Positions 1-12,463 of a DNA stretch of 64,000 nucleotides are shown one piece after another. The notes beneath the pieces are model-generated. The model did not search any database. It was not told where the DNA came from and worked only from the letters and a program-made list of their open reading frames with translations. The first letter of the stretch is position 1. Every line of letters starts with the position of its first letter. A program made the position numbers and the translations under genes. This DNA comes from Amblyornis subalaris. Lineage: Eukaryota; Chordata; Aves; Passeriformes; Ptilonorhynchidae. The stretch spans positions 6,744,114 to 6,808,113 of the forward strand of contig JACAXG010000021.1 in the NCBI GenBank assembly GCA_018881555.1, written 5' to 3'.

Positions 1-880
1 TTTGGGAAGAAGCCTTCTGTTTCTTCCTCGAACTACATGTATCTGTGACCTTTTCCTCTACAGATTCCCTGGGTTTTTCCATGTTCTTTAGCTTTTCTGT
101 TTATTTTTGTATGGTACGATGAGCAAGGATCAATTTAATCTTACTGATACATCTGAAGTAAAAATCAGTTCTGTGCTCTTTGCTACAGTGGTGCTCAGAT
201 CTATCTATGGATTGGAAGAAGGTATCAACCTCCCTTTATATCCATTTTTAAAGGAGCACTGTCAAAGTGTTTCTTACAGTGCTTTTAAAAGGGCTTTTCA
301 TACTGCTTATAATAACGCCTTACGTGAAATCAGTTCTGTGGTGTGTTTATATATTGAATTCGCTTTCATTCAATGCACACACAAATTGATTTACTATGGT
401 AAGGATGCTTGAGTGCATGCTCGCTGATTTAATTAAGAAAAAAAGCCCTTTTATGAGGTATCCTATGAAGCTAGCATAAAGAACCAGGGGTTTGCATAAT
501 TACCTACATATTCTTTATCAATGAAATGTTTTTATGTATGTACTGAATTTGAAGTTTGGCAATAATTTTAAACTTAGCCTGTCAGAAATCAAGAAAAGTA
601 TTTCTTGCATTTAAAAACATGCTAAGGGAAGTTACCCATTTACTGTGCATTTGTAAATGACTGGAGTAAGTTCTCTAAGGCTGTGTTTTGAGTTGCCAGT
701 CTGTGTGGCTGATGACTGTAGTTTTTAGCAGGGAAGTTAGACAACTAGGCATGCATTAGGTTGCTCTCGATCTGTACATTTGCTGCCCNTAGGAAGTTTA
801 ATGAAAACTTCATTGAAATCTGTAAATTTTATGTATTTCTTCTGCCTGTTATCTTCCTCTTGCTCTTCTCACACAAATAT
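1..880. other. Unassigned AT-rich unique DNA
   Basis: No gene, repeat or RNA was recognised. The 101-codon open frame at 107-412 (+) has no recognisable domain, no splice context and ordinary AT-rich composition, so it is treated as chance. A single N lies at 789. Confidence 0.6.
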
Positions 881-991
881 CAGAATCACAGAATATGCTG
901 AGTTGGGAGGGACCCTCAAGGATCATTGAGTTCGACTCCTGGCCCTGCACAGCCCCATCCCCGCGTCACACCATGTGCCTGAAAGTATCTT
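881..991 (-). mobile_element. CR1 LINE, 3' tail fragment
   Basis: The plus strand reads the reverse complement of the bird CR1 3' end: it opens with 'cagaatcacagaat' and continues with 'gagggaccctcaaggatcat' and 'ctcctggccctgcacag'. That wording (ccc-aaggatcat-gag-tc-actcctggccctgcacag) is typical of one common bird CR1 subgroup. Only about 110 bp of the 3' untranslated region remain, so the copy is strongly 5' truncated, as most CR1 copies are. It has no coding capacity. Recognition is from memory of the family, and the right boundary is uncertain by about 15 bp. Confidence 0.9.
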
Positions 992-3900
992 GCTCACCTG
1001 CCAATGTACTTTAGCTTCCAGAACTGAAAAATAAAGGCTAAAGTGAGGACAGGTCAATGACATTTTTTTTCCTTTTCTTTAGAAGAAGCACTTCTAAAAC
1101 AATTTTTAATGTCTTCCTGCTCCTCTCTCTGTGAAAAGTGCCTGGGCTCCAGATCTTTTTCCATGTTTTTGTTAGTCTTGGCTTTGTAAATTGTTTATGG
1201 TTGGATAAAACAATTTGGTAAATAAATTATTTGTAAAAATAAATACTGTACAGTCCCATGAATGATATTTAGTGATGGTGCAGTTATGGCTTATGCTGTA
1301 GCTGATCATGTAGAAAGTTTCTTGCATGTACAAAATATCATGTTGCAGTCAGTGCCAAAAAAACTGGCAGAGGTTTGTGGACCATAAGCTGTTGCTGAAT
1401 TTGGCTCTTAGTTCACCTAGGCCTAACACAATGATATACACAGTTAAATACGGGGAATTTCAGGTGACTGCCTTTCTCTGTGTTATTTGCGGGAGATTCT
1501 TTTTTGGTGTGGGTTTTTTTAAAAGAAATCAAACGTTTTTAGGTTTTATAGGGAGTCCTAATCATGGTCCTAATACTGTGACTAAATACCAAGGGCATTG
1601 CAACTGAGATATGTGCTAATATTTTACCAGAATCTTTGTAAAACAGGAGATTGTTTGGTGATTCTTTTTTAATAATGTTTTAGTTTGTTTTTGTTTTTCC
1701 TTAGAATTCTATATTGCTANCTGACATTAGAGAAGAAAGAAAATGCAAGTATGAGAGAGGGAAAACTGAGTTAAAAGTGTGAGCTTGCATTGCTTGGCCA
1801 CCAGCTCCAACCAAACAACAGTGGTATCTGGTGGTTCCTTCCTCACCATAGTTCTTTCTCTTTGGCATCATTAAACCCAAGAATTGAGTCTATTCTGCTG
1901 AGAAACCTTTAGCTTGTTTTGATATTGGCTCCTGGTTGTAGAGGTCTCTGGGACATGTTCATTTATGACGACAGTGCACAGGAAGCTGGGGAGTTCCACC
2001 TTTGTTGGAAGGGCATCATGAGAGCAGAGAAGACTATCTTTCAACCTCTTAGAAACATTCTTATGAATTTAGATAAGTTTGTCACCTTTTCTTGTTATCA
2101 GTAGATTATACTATCACAGCAACATATCTTTGTAGCTTGTATAACACAACTGTGATCCTTTTAGGAACTGATTTGAGAAAAAAAACCCCCTTTGATCCTT
2201 ATGTAAAAAATACAGAGGTATAAATGATGTAACATATTCTCCCTTTGTGCTGTTTTCTCGATATTTGTTTACTTAGGGTTTTAAAAAATATGACCTGCTA
2301 TTGTAATTTTCAGATGTTAGACCACATAATTTTTGTTTTAGGCTGTGGGAGAAATGTTCTTTTGAGTACTCAAATGCTTATGAGATTTTCTGCTAACCCG
2401 GAGAATGAACTTTACAGAGTGGCTATAAGATGTCTCTGTGAAATAAAAACTGAAAAGTGTTATCACTGTTGGATTTTTTTTTCCTGTTAGTAATGGCTTG
2501 CCATTACTTTAAAGAAGCCCCCAAACAACACACTTTTCTGAAAATTAGATCTTGATGGTTTTCTTCAGTTGTCAAGATAGTCCATTTTTTTTTCCAGGCA
2601 CACTGCTATTACGTGAAGGTCTTAATTTTGCTGGTCTTTTGTTTTCCTGCTTTGATATTTTTGCATTTTCCTCCATGTGTGTATTTTTCTCATGTGTTGC
2701 AGAAGTAGTGTGGACAGCACACAGACATTTTTAATACTTTGTTGAAAATGCCTGTGCCTTTCATATGCTGAGACCTGCCAATGAAAATAGCTCCAAAAGC
2801 AGTAAGCCTGGTGCCTCAGACCTGTGGTTAGAAACTAACAGTGTAGCAAATACAATTATTCTGCTCACATATGTAGTACTTCCAAATATCCTGCAAAATA
2901 ATAGGTCATGGCCCCAAACTGTAAGGCTGTTAAATGCAAGTGCATTTTCAGTTAAAACATGTCAACACAGGTTGGGTACAGGAAAAAAATCACTGACCCG
3001 TTAGGTTTTTTTTGTATGCATCCTGTATGCAAAGCTTCCATTTGAAGTTTCATAATTCTGGAGAGCTGTTTCTCATTTGATTTATCTCTTGTTGGCAAAA
3101 ACTTGTAAATTGCAGTGCAGTCCTACTCAATGGAGCTATTCGTTGTACCTCTATCAATTTATAGTGCTGAGTTTATTTTCTGCTCTGGTTTTTTTTTAAT
3201 TCATCACTGGGCACTGCATATGCACCTTAATTTTAAAAATGCAATGGCNATTTTTTATGTATTCTCTTCAATGTTAGGAGAAAGAAGTTAAATCTGGGAC
3301 ACCTCTCCTTCCACATCACTGCCCTAAGGAATAAGTCTTTTTGTCTGGCAGGGAAATGCTGGCTGTCTTCTGTGCAACGGCTCAGCTCAAACCAGCTGGA
3401 TGCTGGGTTTTCCTGCACAGAGGGGTCGATACCTCACTCCCTGAAGATGGTTGAGTGCAGTGGACTATGCACGACAGAGAGCCCGTGTTTTCACTTTCCT
3501 GAACAAGTGTTTTAATCATTTAAGAAATGCAAATAACCATGTTCTGTCTTTGTCACTGCCTTGAATTCTTCAGTCTCTTAGCACTGAACTTGGTGCTGTC
3601 AGTGTGTTTTGGGGCTCACCTAAGGTCTGACTCATGCATCAGTCCCCTTATGGGGGTCTGGTAGGGGAATACACAGTTGTGGCATCTGAAAGTCTGGAGC
3701 CTGGGACAGCTAGCAAGTTTCTCAGCTTGGGTAACTTTAGCAGCAGCTCTACAAGTGTGCAGCAGAAGACTTGTAGGCTGGGAAGTCTGCTGGGAGAACA
3801 CACAGCACTCGGGCACCTGAAGATCATGTTTTGGGTTTAGTCATTTAAATTCTACAGAAGATACCCTTGCTGCTTTTTTTTTCCACTCTATAGGGACAGC

Positions 3901-5853
3901 GAGTGGCACAGAAATTGCTTGGTGAGGGCACTGCTTGGGCTATGACACTTGGTGAAGNGAAATGAGAGGATAGAGAAGTACCCAGTTTGTCCCTTTAATT
4001 TTTGCATGGGTTTGCTGGAGCAGGAGTTAAAAAAAGCAACTTTGTGCAGTTCTGAACACAGTACATTTGCTTTACAGTTATTGAGACATAATTCATAATC
4101 CATTCTCTTGACCCCTACCATCAATACCACTCTGTTTTGTTCAGGCTTAACATACTTGGACTGGTTAGTCATAACTATTAGCTGATAGCATGGCCATTAT
4201 GGTTTGCCTCTTCACTTAAATAGACATGGGTTTGTTCTTTTCTTGGAAGTTTTATTCTTAATGTTTAATTTGTTCTTCATGTCAAAGGTTCTGAGGAAAA
4301 AGCACTTGAAAGATGTGCATCTCCAACAAGTATCTGTAAGAAGGTTCGCATCGTTCAATCTCTTTTCAATAGAAGACCAGAATACAGAAGAGGAAACTGG
4401 GACCTGGGTTCAGTATAGAAGCATCTTTTATCCCAAGTACAGCATCTCCTTAAGGTAACCACCATTAAAGTACTTTCTAAGGTCTTGGATGGGCCTCAGA
4501 TATAAAATTCATTAGTCATTCTTCCAGTGTTTTGTGTAACTAGGGCATAGTTTACAAATAAACTGATAAATGTTATTTTTAGTTGTTTGTTACAGGAAGC
4601 GGCTTGTCTGACTTTTTTTTCTGGTACNTTTCACTGAAGTGGCAGAGCTTGTCTAACAACACTGATGCCTGTAGCTAAAACAGAATGCAAATATAAACAT
4701 TTATTTTATATTTTAATAGCTTTCTGTTTTGACATTCTTCGGCTATACATAGGATGTAAAAAACCTGAACACAGTTATTTATAGTCTTAATAAAAATTTT
4801 AATGATATGATGTTATTAATGATGTTTTTAAAGCTTTTTGGTAATGATCTATATTTTATTCAGTTTTCTTCTTAGTGGTTCTTGTAAAACTCAGTGATAA
4901 TTTGGAAGGGAATGTCATACTGATCCTGCTCTGACATTTGATAGTTGTATACTTCTATTTCCACCACTTTCTGTGTCATCACTTGGTATTATTTGCCTAA
5001 TAGTAGTTTTGTTGATAATAGGACACAGCTCAAACTGTAGACTGTGAACAAGCATGTCTATTTATGCATTATTTTATTATGTTTCTTTGATCTTGTCCAA
5101 TGGAAATGTAAAATTTCTGTGCTGGAGCAGACTCACACTGCCTTTCAAAAACTGAATATTGAGGAGAATAGGTACATTGTCTCCTGGTGGGAATTTTTAT
5201 TTCATTTTTTCACCTGCATTTTGTTCCTTTCCAAAAGATATTCAGTGACCTCTAAAAATGGTAATCACTGATCATTCTAGGAATAATGATCAAAACTTGC
5301 TTAGTCTTAACACTTCTGTATTAAATGTTTTGTCCGTACTGAGGCAGTTGCAATAGATAGAGTATACTTATTACTTCAGAATATTGCAGGATGGTGAAGA
5401 ACAGAAGAAGAAAATACTCACTGTGTATTTTGCTGGAAACAAGGTATAAATAGCCTGCAACAAAATCTACTTTACTTTGAGTGTTAAATAAAGTTTCTTC
5501 CCTGCTTTTGCCGAAGCAGTAATTTAGAGGATAAGCGTAACAGTTTAACATACATAACACAGCAACAGTTCTCCTTACTGAAACTTACATGTCCAGAAGA
5601 TATGAAATCTTGGAGTAAGTGTTCCTGGATCTTTGAGAACTGATCATGTCTTGGAAACTTAACGATCCTCTGTATGTCTGACTGTCTCCCCTTACTTTTT
5701 CCATTTGCAAAATATTATTATAATACTATTAAACAGTAGAAACAATTTTAACAAGTTAAAAAGAGCATATTATTAACATTAGTTTCTGTCAAGTAAATCC
5801 AGAACAGCGTGCTTGAATAGTAGATTATACTTATATATATAGTATATAAGATT
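992..5853. other. Unassigned AT-rich unique DNA
   Basis: No gene or repeat family was recognised in this stretch. It contains several good polypyrimidine-AG sequences, for example at 1062-1082 and 1688-1704, but such motifs are common in T-rich DNA. A possible 44-bp exon at 1705-1748 has one open frame and only a modest GTATGA donor, and is not called. AATAAA hexamers near 1220-1245 have no supported transcript upstream. Single Ns lie at 1720, 3249, 3958 and 4628. Confidence 0.55.
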
Positions 5854-5874
5854 AAAAAAAAAAAAAAAAAAAAA
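5854..5874 (+). repeat. Poly(A) tract, about 21 A
   Basis: This is an uninterrupted run of A following a short AT-alternating stretch (5830-5850). It could be the tail of an old retroposed copy or simple-sequence expansion. The sequence upstream does not resemble any transcript recognised here, and no target-site duplication was found. Confidence 0.85.
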
Positions 5875-6789
5875 GTTTCTATGGCCCCTCTAAAATCTTG
5901 ACAAAAGTGCTTTTGAATTTTCATCTACATGTGTTTTCCTTATGGATTAACATCTTCTTGGAAAAGCTCATTGCATATGTTCGATGTTAAAAGGGTTGTC
6001 AGCTAATATCTTGACAAAACTGAATACTTAAGAAAGTTCATAAGGTTGTTAGTGGCTTTTGGCAAAGAGGATAAAGGTCAAGCTGTATCAGTTCAAGGGC
6101 TATCAAAACTGATCAAATTGTATATTCAGATATGCTATGACCTAGCTGGAATTACTGCTCTAGAGGGGCTTGGGACCAGTTTTTCAGGCACATAGAAGCT
6201 TTGGTAGGAACTACCAGTCATGTGCATGCTTTTCTGAATTTTGTTGTTTTAGTAAGCTGCTATTTCTCTAACTAAATTCAGGCTGGATTCACATATCAGA
6301 AAGAAGAGCTTATGCCATATTTTCCTGTCACTACTTTATTTTTTTTATCATTCTTAGTAACAAATCTTCCAAAGCAGGAAGTCAGAAGCCCCAGTATAAG
6401 GCAATTTTTGCTTAAAAGATTTAAGCTGAATTTATGTGCCATTTTGACTAGATCCTTGAAGTGGTAAAATCATTGACTCATTTAAAAAATTCCCATAACT
6501 CTTCTGGTTAAACAGTGATCTTGAGTGTGCTTAATGAAATGTAGATTTATAATACATGGTGGAAGGTGGTCTCATGAAGTTAGTATAGGTACTAAGGTGC
6601 TTCACAGTAGCTCTGGGCTATCAAAAGGAGTGTCTGGTGAGTGTGGGGTTTTGTTAGCAGTGAAAGGTGTGTCAAAATGAAATTTCTTGTGTTATAATCC
6701 AAAATCTCATTTGATTAATCTAGTCTCATTTGGATTTGTACTGTATTTGATGTTCCTACACACTACATCCTTATCTTGATGATGTCAAT
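5875..6789. other. Unassigned unique DNA
   Basis: Nothing was recognised here: no open frame longer than 60 codons, no repeat family and no RNA gene. Confidence 0.6.
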
Positions 6790-7815
6790 TGAGCTTTAGC
6801 TTTCCTGACCTGATCCCTGGATGCTCAGACAATTTCTCTGTATTCCTCACAGGCTACTTGCCTCTGCTTCCACACTCTATAACTTTCCTTTTGTGTTTGA
6901 GTTTGTCCAGGAGCATCTTGTTCATCCACACAGGCCTCCTGGCATTTTTGCTTAACTTCCTCTTTGTCAGGATGCATGGCNCCTGAGGCAATCCTTGGAT
7001 ATTAAGTAGCTTTCTTGGGCCCCTCATCCCTCCAGGTCTTTATGCCATGGTATTCTACTAAACAGATCTGGAAGAGGCCAAAGGCTGCCCTCCAGAAGTC
7101 CAGGGTAGTGAGCTTGTTGTGCACCCTTCTTGCTGCCCTGAGAATCTCAAACTCCACCATTTCATGGTCACGGCAGCCAGGGATTTCCTGAAGATTCACA
7201 TTCCCCACCAGACCCTCCTTGTTGGAGAGAACAAGATCCTGCATAGCACCTCTCTTTCTTGGCTCCTCTTAAAGAAGGAGGCATTCCAGGAACCTCCTGG
7301 ATTTTTTATGCCCTGGTGTGTTGTCCCTCCAACAAATACGGGGGTGGTTGAAGCTCCCCATGAGGACCAGGGCTTGTGAATGTGAAGCTGTTCCTACCTC
7401 TCTATAGAGGGCTTCATCTGCTTGGTCTTCCTGTAGCAAATACCCACTATAATGTCACCTGTCCCTGCCCTCCCTTCAATCCTGACCCATAAGCTCTCGA
7501 TTGACTCCACATCTCCCCGGCTTGTCCTTCCTATGGAGCCTGTATCCTTCTGTTCCAGTATTCCACTCACAGGAGCCGTCCCACCACGTCTCCATGATGC
7601 CAGTCAGATGAAGCCCTGCAGGCATGCCCACATCTTTTAACTCTGGTCTGTTCCCCTTGCTATGTACACTTGCACAGAGGTATTGAAGTTGGGCTGCTGC
7701 TGAGGCTGACTTACTGGCTGGAGTGGCTGGAATTCTTTTCCTGCTGCTCTTCAGTGCTGTCCTGCCAACCTGTGATTCTTGTTCAGGCTCTGAGCGTCTC
7801 TTGCTGGCACTGGGT
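6790..7815 (-). mobile_element. CR1 LINE internal fragment (ORF2 endonuclease and linker), broken
   Basis: On the minus strand this encodes broken pieces of CR1 ORF2, the protein that combines an APE-like endonuclease with a reverse transcriptase. The longest open piece is at 7002-7244 and carries the motifs DLVLSNKEGLVGNV, GCRDHEMVEFEILRAARRV and KLTTLDFWRAAFGLFQ, which match the endonuclease C-terminus and the linker to the reverse transcriptase. Another frame, around 7290-7380, carries FNHPRICWRDNT. In that piece the endonuclease motif normally written GDFN reads GSFN, so the catalytic aspartate is lost. Compared with remembered copies, short internal deletions occur near 7265-7275, 7435-7440 and 7515-7525. 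The element has neither the CR1 5' end nor the 3' tail, and frames shift several times: it is a dead relic. Boundaries are approximate. Confidence 0.92.
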
Positions 7816-10800
7816 TATCTGTTTCTGGATCTGTTCTTCATTAAAATATGGTTTTTTTCATAGAACTTTCAGGTATATTTGTTAGCTTTTTTCAAGTTCT
7901 ATTTAACTTTGGCAGTATTTCACTTTGGTGTTAAAAAATTATGCATGTGCTGAATATGTGTCTTCTTAGGGATAGGAAGAGATACAGCAAGTAAATGGAG
8001 CTATTTAAAAATATTTATTTAATATTGCATTTCTAAATCCTTCTATTCTTAGTCAGGAATGTGCTGTTTAAATTTGAATTTTGTATGAATAGTTTTAGCA
8101 ATGAAGTGATTATAGATCATAAAGATGCAGTGTCTCACTGTGGAGATGGTGCCTGTCTTTTAGACAGGAAAATTATTCTTCTATTAGAGTAAAAAAAGGA
8201 GCAATAAATATCTTCAAATTTTCTATTTCAGGATATGGATTTGCTTTTAAATTGTAGGCTCATTTTAAGAAAACAGTGAAGAAATGAGTTATTTCTGTGG
8301 TAAAATATTTTCCATTGATCAGTCATTTGCTGTTTCAAATACTAAAGTGCAGAACTGAAAAGAACAATGTCAGCAGTTTACAGGAAGGGTTAAATCTTTG
8401 CAAAGGGTTTTAAGTGTACTTTTCAAGATGTCATGCCTTTATTCTGACTATGAATTAACGTTTAGATAAAAATATGAAAGAAATCATTAGAGGATTCTAG
8501 ACCTATGGTTTAGAAATGAGGGGCGTGTTATTTGTCTGTGGCAAGTAGTATTTTAGAAGATGGTATAGGACTGAATTCCATTGGCTATTCCTCTTTTATA
8601 TTTCTGCTAATAACATTTTGAAGTTTTAATGGCTTTTTATTTTAGGGATAGACAAAAAAAGTGAAGGGAAACAGATTTCAAGGAATATTGCCTACTTCTC
8701 ATGGACAATTTAGGTGGCTGTGATAAAGTTCCTTTCTTCCATTTCTTGCATGCTGAGAGACTGTGTGTGAATTTAGCGGCATAAAGGGTTGCCCCCAGGA
8801 CTTGGAAACTGAGGAAAGAGATAAAAAGTAATTTGGCAACATGCTTCTTTTATTCACTGATCAAGCTATGACTGTTCCATCATATTGCCCAAGACGTGTA
8901 TTTGTAAAAAGAATTTGTAGTCNAAGAAGCATTGTTTTGGTTTCTTGTCATATGTAGCTGTGATCTAGAGCTGGAGTGAAAGAAGAGTTGACTTGTTTTG
9001 CTATACTCTGGCCCACGAAAAGCATCTGGTCAGATAGCAANGTTTGCAGTAACTCTGAGGTTCTTAGTGGGCCACAGTGACAACTGATGGTGAGTAAAGT
9101 ATCCCTCACGGTAACTTTTTTACCGTTACCCCATCTTTCATTTTTCACAAGTACTGTACTTTTAGTTTGTATGTAGGTTAATAATGTATGGTGATGTGTT
9201 TTTTTTCTTTTCAGTATTATGTGGAAATTTATTCTATCTTAGTTTTTGTAGGTTTTTAAAGTTTATATAGGCATGTAGTTACTTGTATTATTTTTCATCA
9301 CTCAGTTAAAAATAATATAAAAGAGAAGGAACTAAGTTTTCTTTCATTATGGTTGATGAAAAGCATACCTTAGTAGGGAGCTATTGGGGGATTTATTTTT
9401 TCTCCTGTCCATAGCTATTTTTATATACATNTAAAAGTCTGCCACTTGTGCTGCCTGAATTGGAGAGGAGGGAACATTAATATATTTCAAAGACTGATTT
9501 CATTCTCTCTGACTTCATCCAAAATTGATTTATTTGTAGTCCAGAATAAGGAATTTTGCTTTGCTTTGTATCAGGAGAAACATGAGTTGAATTAGTTTAT
9601 TGTGTTCATAGATTTGTCTTGTATTACTCACTGCCTCAGCCATAGAAAGTTTTGCCTNTTGTACCTTGAAGACTTATTATAAGAACACTGTGAATCAGAT
9701 TAACCACGCCAGCCTGAAATTCACTTTTTCCATGATGCTTCCCTGTGTTTGTTTGAAGTAGTTTGTTGATCTCAGCAATCACAGCTTTGAACTTCTTTGA
9801 ACTGTATGACATCTATGACATGTTCCAAAGCGCTGAATACTAATGTTCTTCTGTATTTTGAGTTACCTGTGGAAATTTATGGGAATTTAGGGGTTGGGGT
9901 TTAATCACGAGCTTCTGTGATTGCTTTCCTTGACTTTCATAATTCAGTGCACATGACACTTGAGACTCTCTGTGTTTGTTAGCTGTACTTTGAAAAGTTG
10001 TGACTGTGACAAGCATTCATGGAAACAAGATGTGACGTATCTCAGCAGTTTTCTCTGGGCTTGGTAGTGGAGGAGCAGCTGAAGGGATGGGATAGTGAAA
10101 CAGCAGCTGTTACAGAACTGCTGAGGATGTATGTGCAGGGCACTGGATCCTAAACTAGAAGCCCTTGTTTTTAGGTGCAGGACTGAGTAGCACAATATTT
10201 ATGGCAGAATTTGGGGTTAGAGAATACCTGTATTTACAGGTGTGTGTAACTTTTAGTCTGCAATTAAGGTCTGTGATGTAAAAGAGTTGGGGGATAGCTG
10301 GTGCAGAGTTTGTCTGCAGGCTCTACAAATACAGACCTCCAAGTTGAGAAATGTGGCTGTTGCTGTTTGGAAGTGTTTTCCTGAGCTTTCCCTTTCACAA
10401 GTAGATCAGCCGTTGGCATATGCTTTCCTCAGTCCTAAAACTTGTCTGCAGTAGAGGTTATGCTCAGTTCCTCAATTTTTGGTTTCCACAACTGTGGTTT
10501 TGTCCAGTGCTATGGTTTTATCATTTCTCCTTTTGTTTGTCTACCTTTTGACCCTGAAGTATATATATATTGTATTCTTTTCTAGACCAGGACACTTCAC
10601 TTAGTTAGTTTTTCTTCATAGCATTCTGTTGAACTACTGGTACTAGATTACTGAATGTTTTATCCTTACCTTTGTTTGCTTCACTTGAAGAGTTACATGG
10701 TAAATCTCCTTTAGAAATGAGTTATGTACATAAAGTAATCGAGGGGGGAAAAAGCCAAAACATGTTATCCCAAGACTACTCTGCATGCCAGCAGAAATTA

Positions 10801-11240
10801 AAATATTTCTTTACTTTCTCAGCATCTTCCTGCCCCCATCTTACATTTATTTAGAGACGAGTGTTCACAGGTGCCCGAGAGGCCCCAGCTGCCCAGACAT
10901 ATGCACAGTTACAGAGTTTGTAGGGTGCTGAGGAATCAGCAGGGGAGAATTTAGGGGCAGCTCTAAACTCCTGGCAATCCTGTCTGCTTTCTTGTTGCTT
11001 CCGTTGTACCAACTCTGTTGCATCGGTTGTCCAATTTGATCGAAAACAAACTTGCAAAAAGAAGAAGAGAAAGTGCATTAAAAATCCACATGGTCCATCA
11101 GAACTCTTGTAGACTTCCACTGCAGAGAAGGAATGTAATTTTGGTTTGTTCTTATGTAGCTGGAGAAGAGCATTAATGTCCAGTTGAATCTTTTGTAACA
11201 TCTCTCATATATTTCTTTGTCCCTGCTTATGAGCTCATTT
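7816..11240. other. Unassigned AT-rich unique DNA
   Basis: No gene or repeat was recognised. The 116-codon minus-strand frame at 10851-11201 is somewhat richer in CpG than its surroundings but matches no protein known to me. A GTAAGG-type donor near 10660 on the minus strand has only a weak partner acceptor. Single Ns lie at 8923, 9042, 9431 and 9658. Confidence 0.55.
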
Positions 11241-12010
11241 CAGTTTGTTAACTTGATTTGCATTTGATTTTAATTTTTTTAAGAATTAGTCTAGTTGTTT
11301 TTGGTGCTTCTCAAAATTTAATATGTTAATGTTTATTTAATGCTTATGCTTATCAGAAGCTATAAATAGTGGGTTTTTCACAATAAATATGCGATTTCAA
11401 TAGGTTGATTTTTTTTCATTCTTACAGCAATCTTCCTTCAGGAAAGAAAAGCTGAGAGAATGAGAACTAATTTTGTAGGTGCTAGAATTCTTGGATTTAT
11501 TTCATTTTTTCAGTGTTTCAAATTACTATGTTCCCTAACAGCCTTAGGAGCTATATTTGAAACATTATTAAAAACCTATGTTTTTGTATTTTGCTGCCTT
11601 CTGAATTCTTTCTAGATTTTCTTTAATGCATTTGTGAAGCAACTGTGATCTGATTGTTGTAAAGTGTAAGATTTTAATATTTTGTTCATTTTAGGCCTAG
11701 ATTAGCTTGGAATATTGAAAAAAGATCAGATGCTTTTTTGTATGTGTGTCTCTCTCCACATTTAAAGGCAAATCTTAGGTAAATTTTTATTCAATTTTGG
11801 TGCGTATTTGTTCTGCTGCTGTCAGTGTTTTGCTCAATGTGTTCTAAAATTCACAGTTGGTGTATGAAATTCAGTTAATGAATTTATTATCCCTAGTTTT
11901 GAATGTTTATTTCACATGGGTTATGCAAATGTAAAACCAAAGAAAGTGCAGTTCACTGAACACATTAATAGGTTTCATTATTCACATTAATTTAATTAAG
12001 CATTCTAGAT
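11241..12010. promoter_or_regulatory. Possible conserved noncoding (enhancer-like) block
   Basis: This is unique, non-repetitive AT-rich DNA dense in homeobox- and POU-type motifs: ATTTGCAT at 11256-11263, ATGCAAAT at 11933-11940, and TAATTTAATTAA near 11988-12000, with CATTAAT cores beside it. Its texture resembles vertebrate conserved noncoding elements near developmental genes. The call rests only on composition and motif density. No cross-species alignment could be run, and octamer motifs also occur elsewhere in this window by chance. Confidence 0.3.
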
Positions 12011-12398
12011 TTTGTGGGAGAAAATAGGAATATGTATACAGCTGCTGTTCAAAAATACTCTTTTGCTTTTCCCCTTCAAAGAAATTGCTTTACCAAAATT
12101 TCTGCTTTCCTCTATGTGCCTTTCACAACTAAATAAAAATTGATGCTCCTTGGAAATGTTTTCCTTTTCATGTTAGTTTCTGAGAAACATACTCCTTCTG
12201 GTTCATGGATTTCAGTGATGGGTATTTAAAGATTTGTGATTGTCCCCTTGTTTTCCCCCTGGTGGCTACAGTAGTACCTGTTTGCTACTTTACTGTGAGA
12301 GGGGTTGGTGAGAAGTGAATGCATACAGAGAACTTATTTTTTGAAGATGGGAGGTTTTTTTGATTGTTGGTAAAGTCATTGTTTATGTTTTCTTCCAG

Positions 12399-12463
12399 AT
12401 TTCACAGTGGCCTCTTAAATGTTAAAGATGTTCTTACAAGTTTTGACAACACGGGGAATGTCT
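12399..12463 (+). other. Candidate internal coding exon, 65 bp, gene unknown
   Basis: A long pyrimidine-rich tract ending in 'ttcttccag' precedes this 65-bp segment, and 'GTAAGT' follows immediately at 12464-12469. Both are close to vertebrate splice consensus. One of three frames is open: skipping the first base, it reads FHSGLLNVKDVLTSFDNTGN then V, leaving one base for the next codon. The other frames are interrupted or less plausible. The peptide has ordinary protein-like composition, but I do not recognise the family. A 65-bp window has a substantial chance of one open frame, so the coding evidence is weak and most weight rests on the paired splice signals. A plus-strand host gene would also fit the antisense bias of the transposons in the window. 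Confidence 0.35.
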
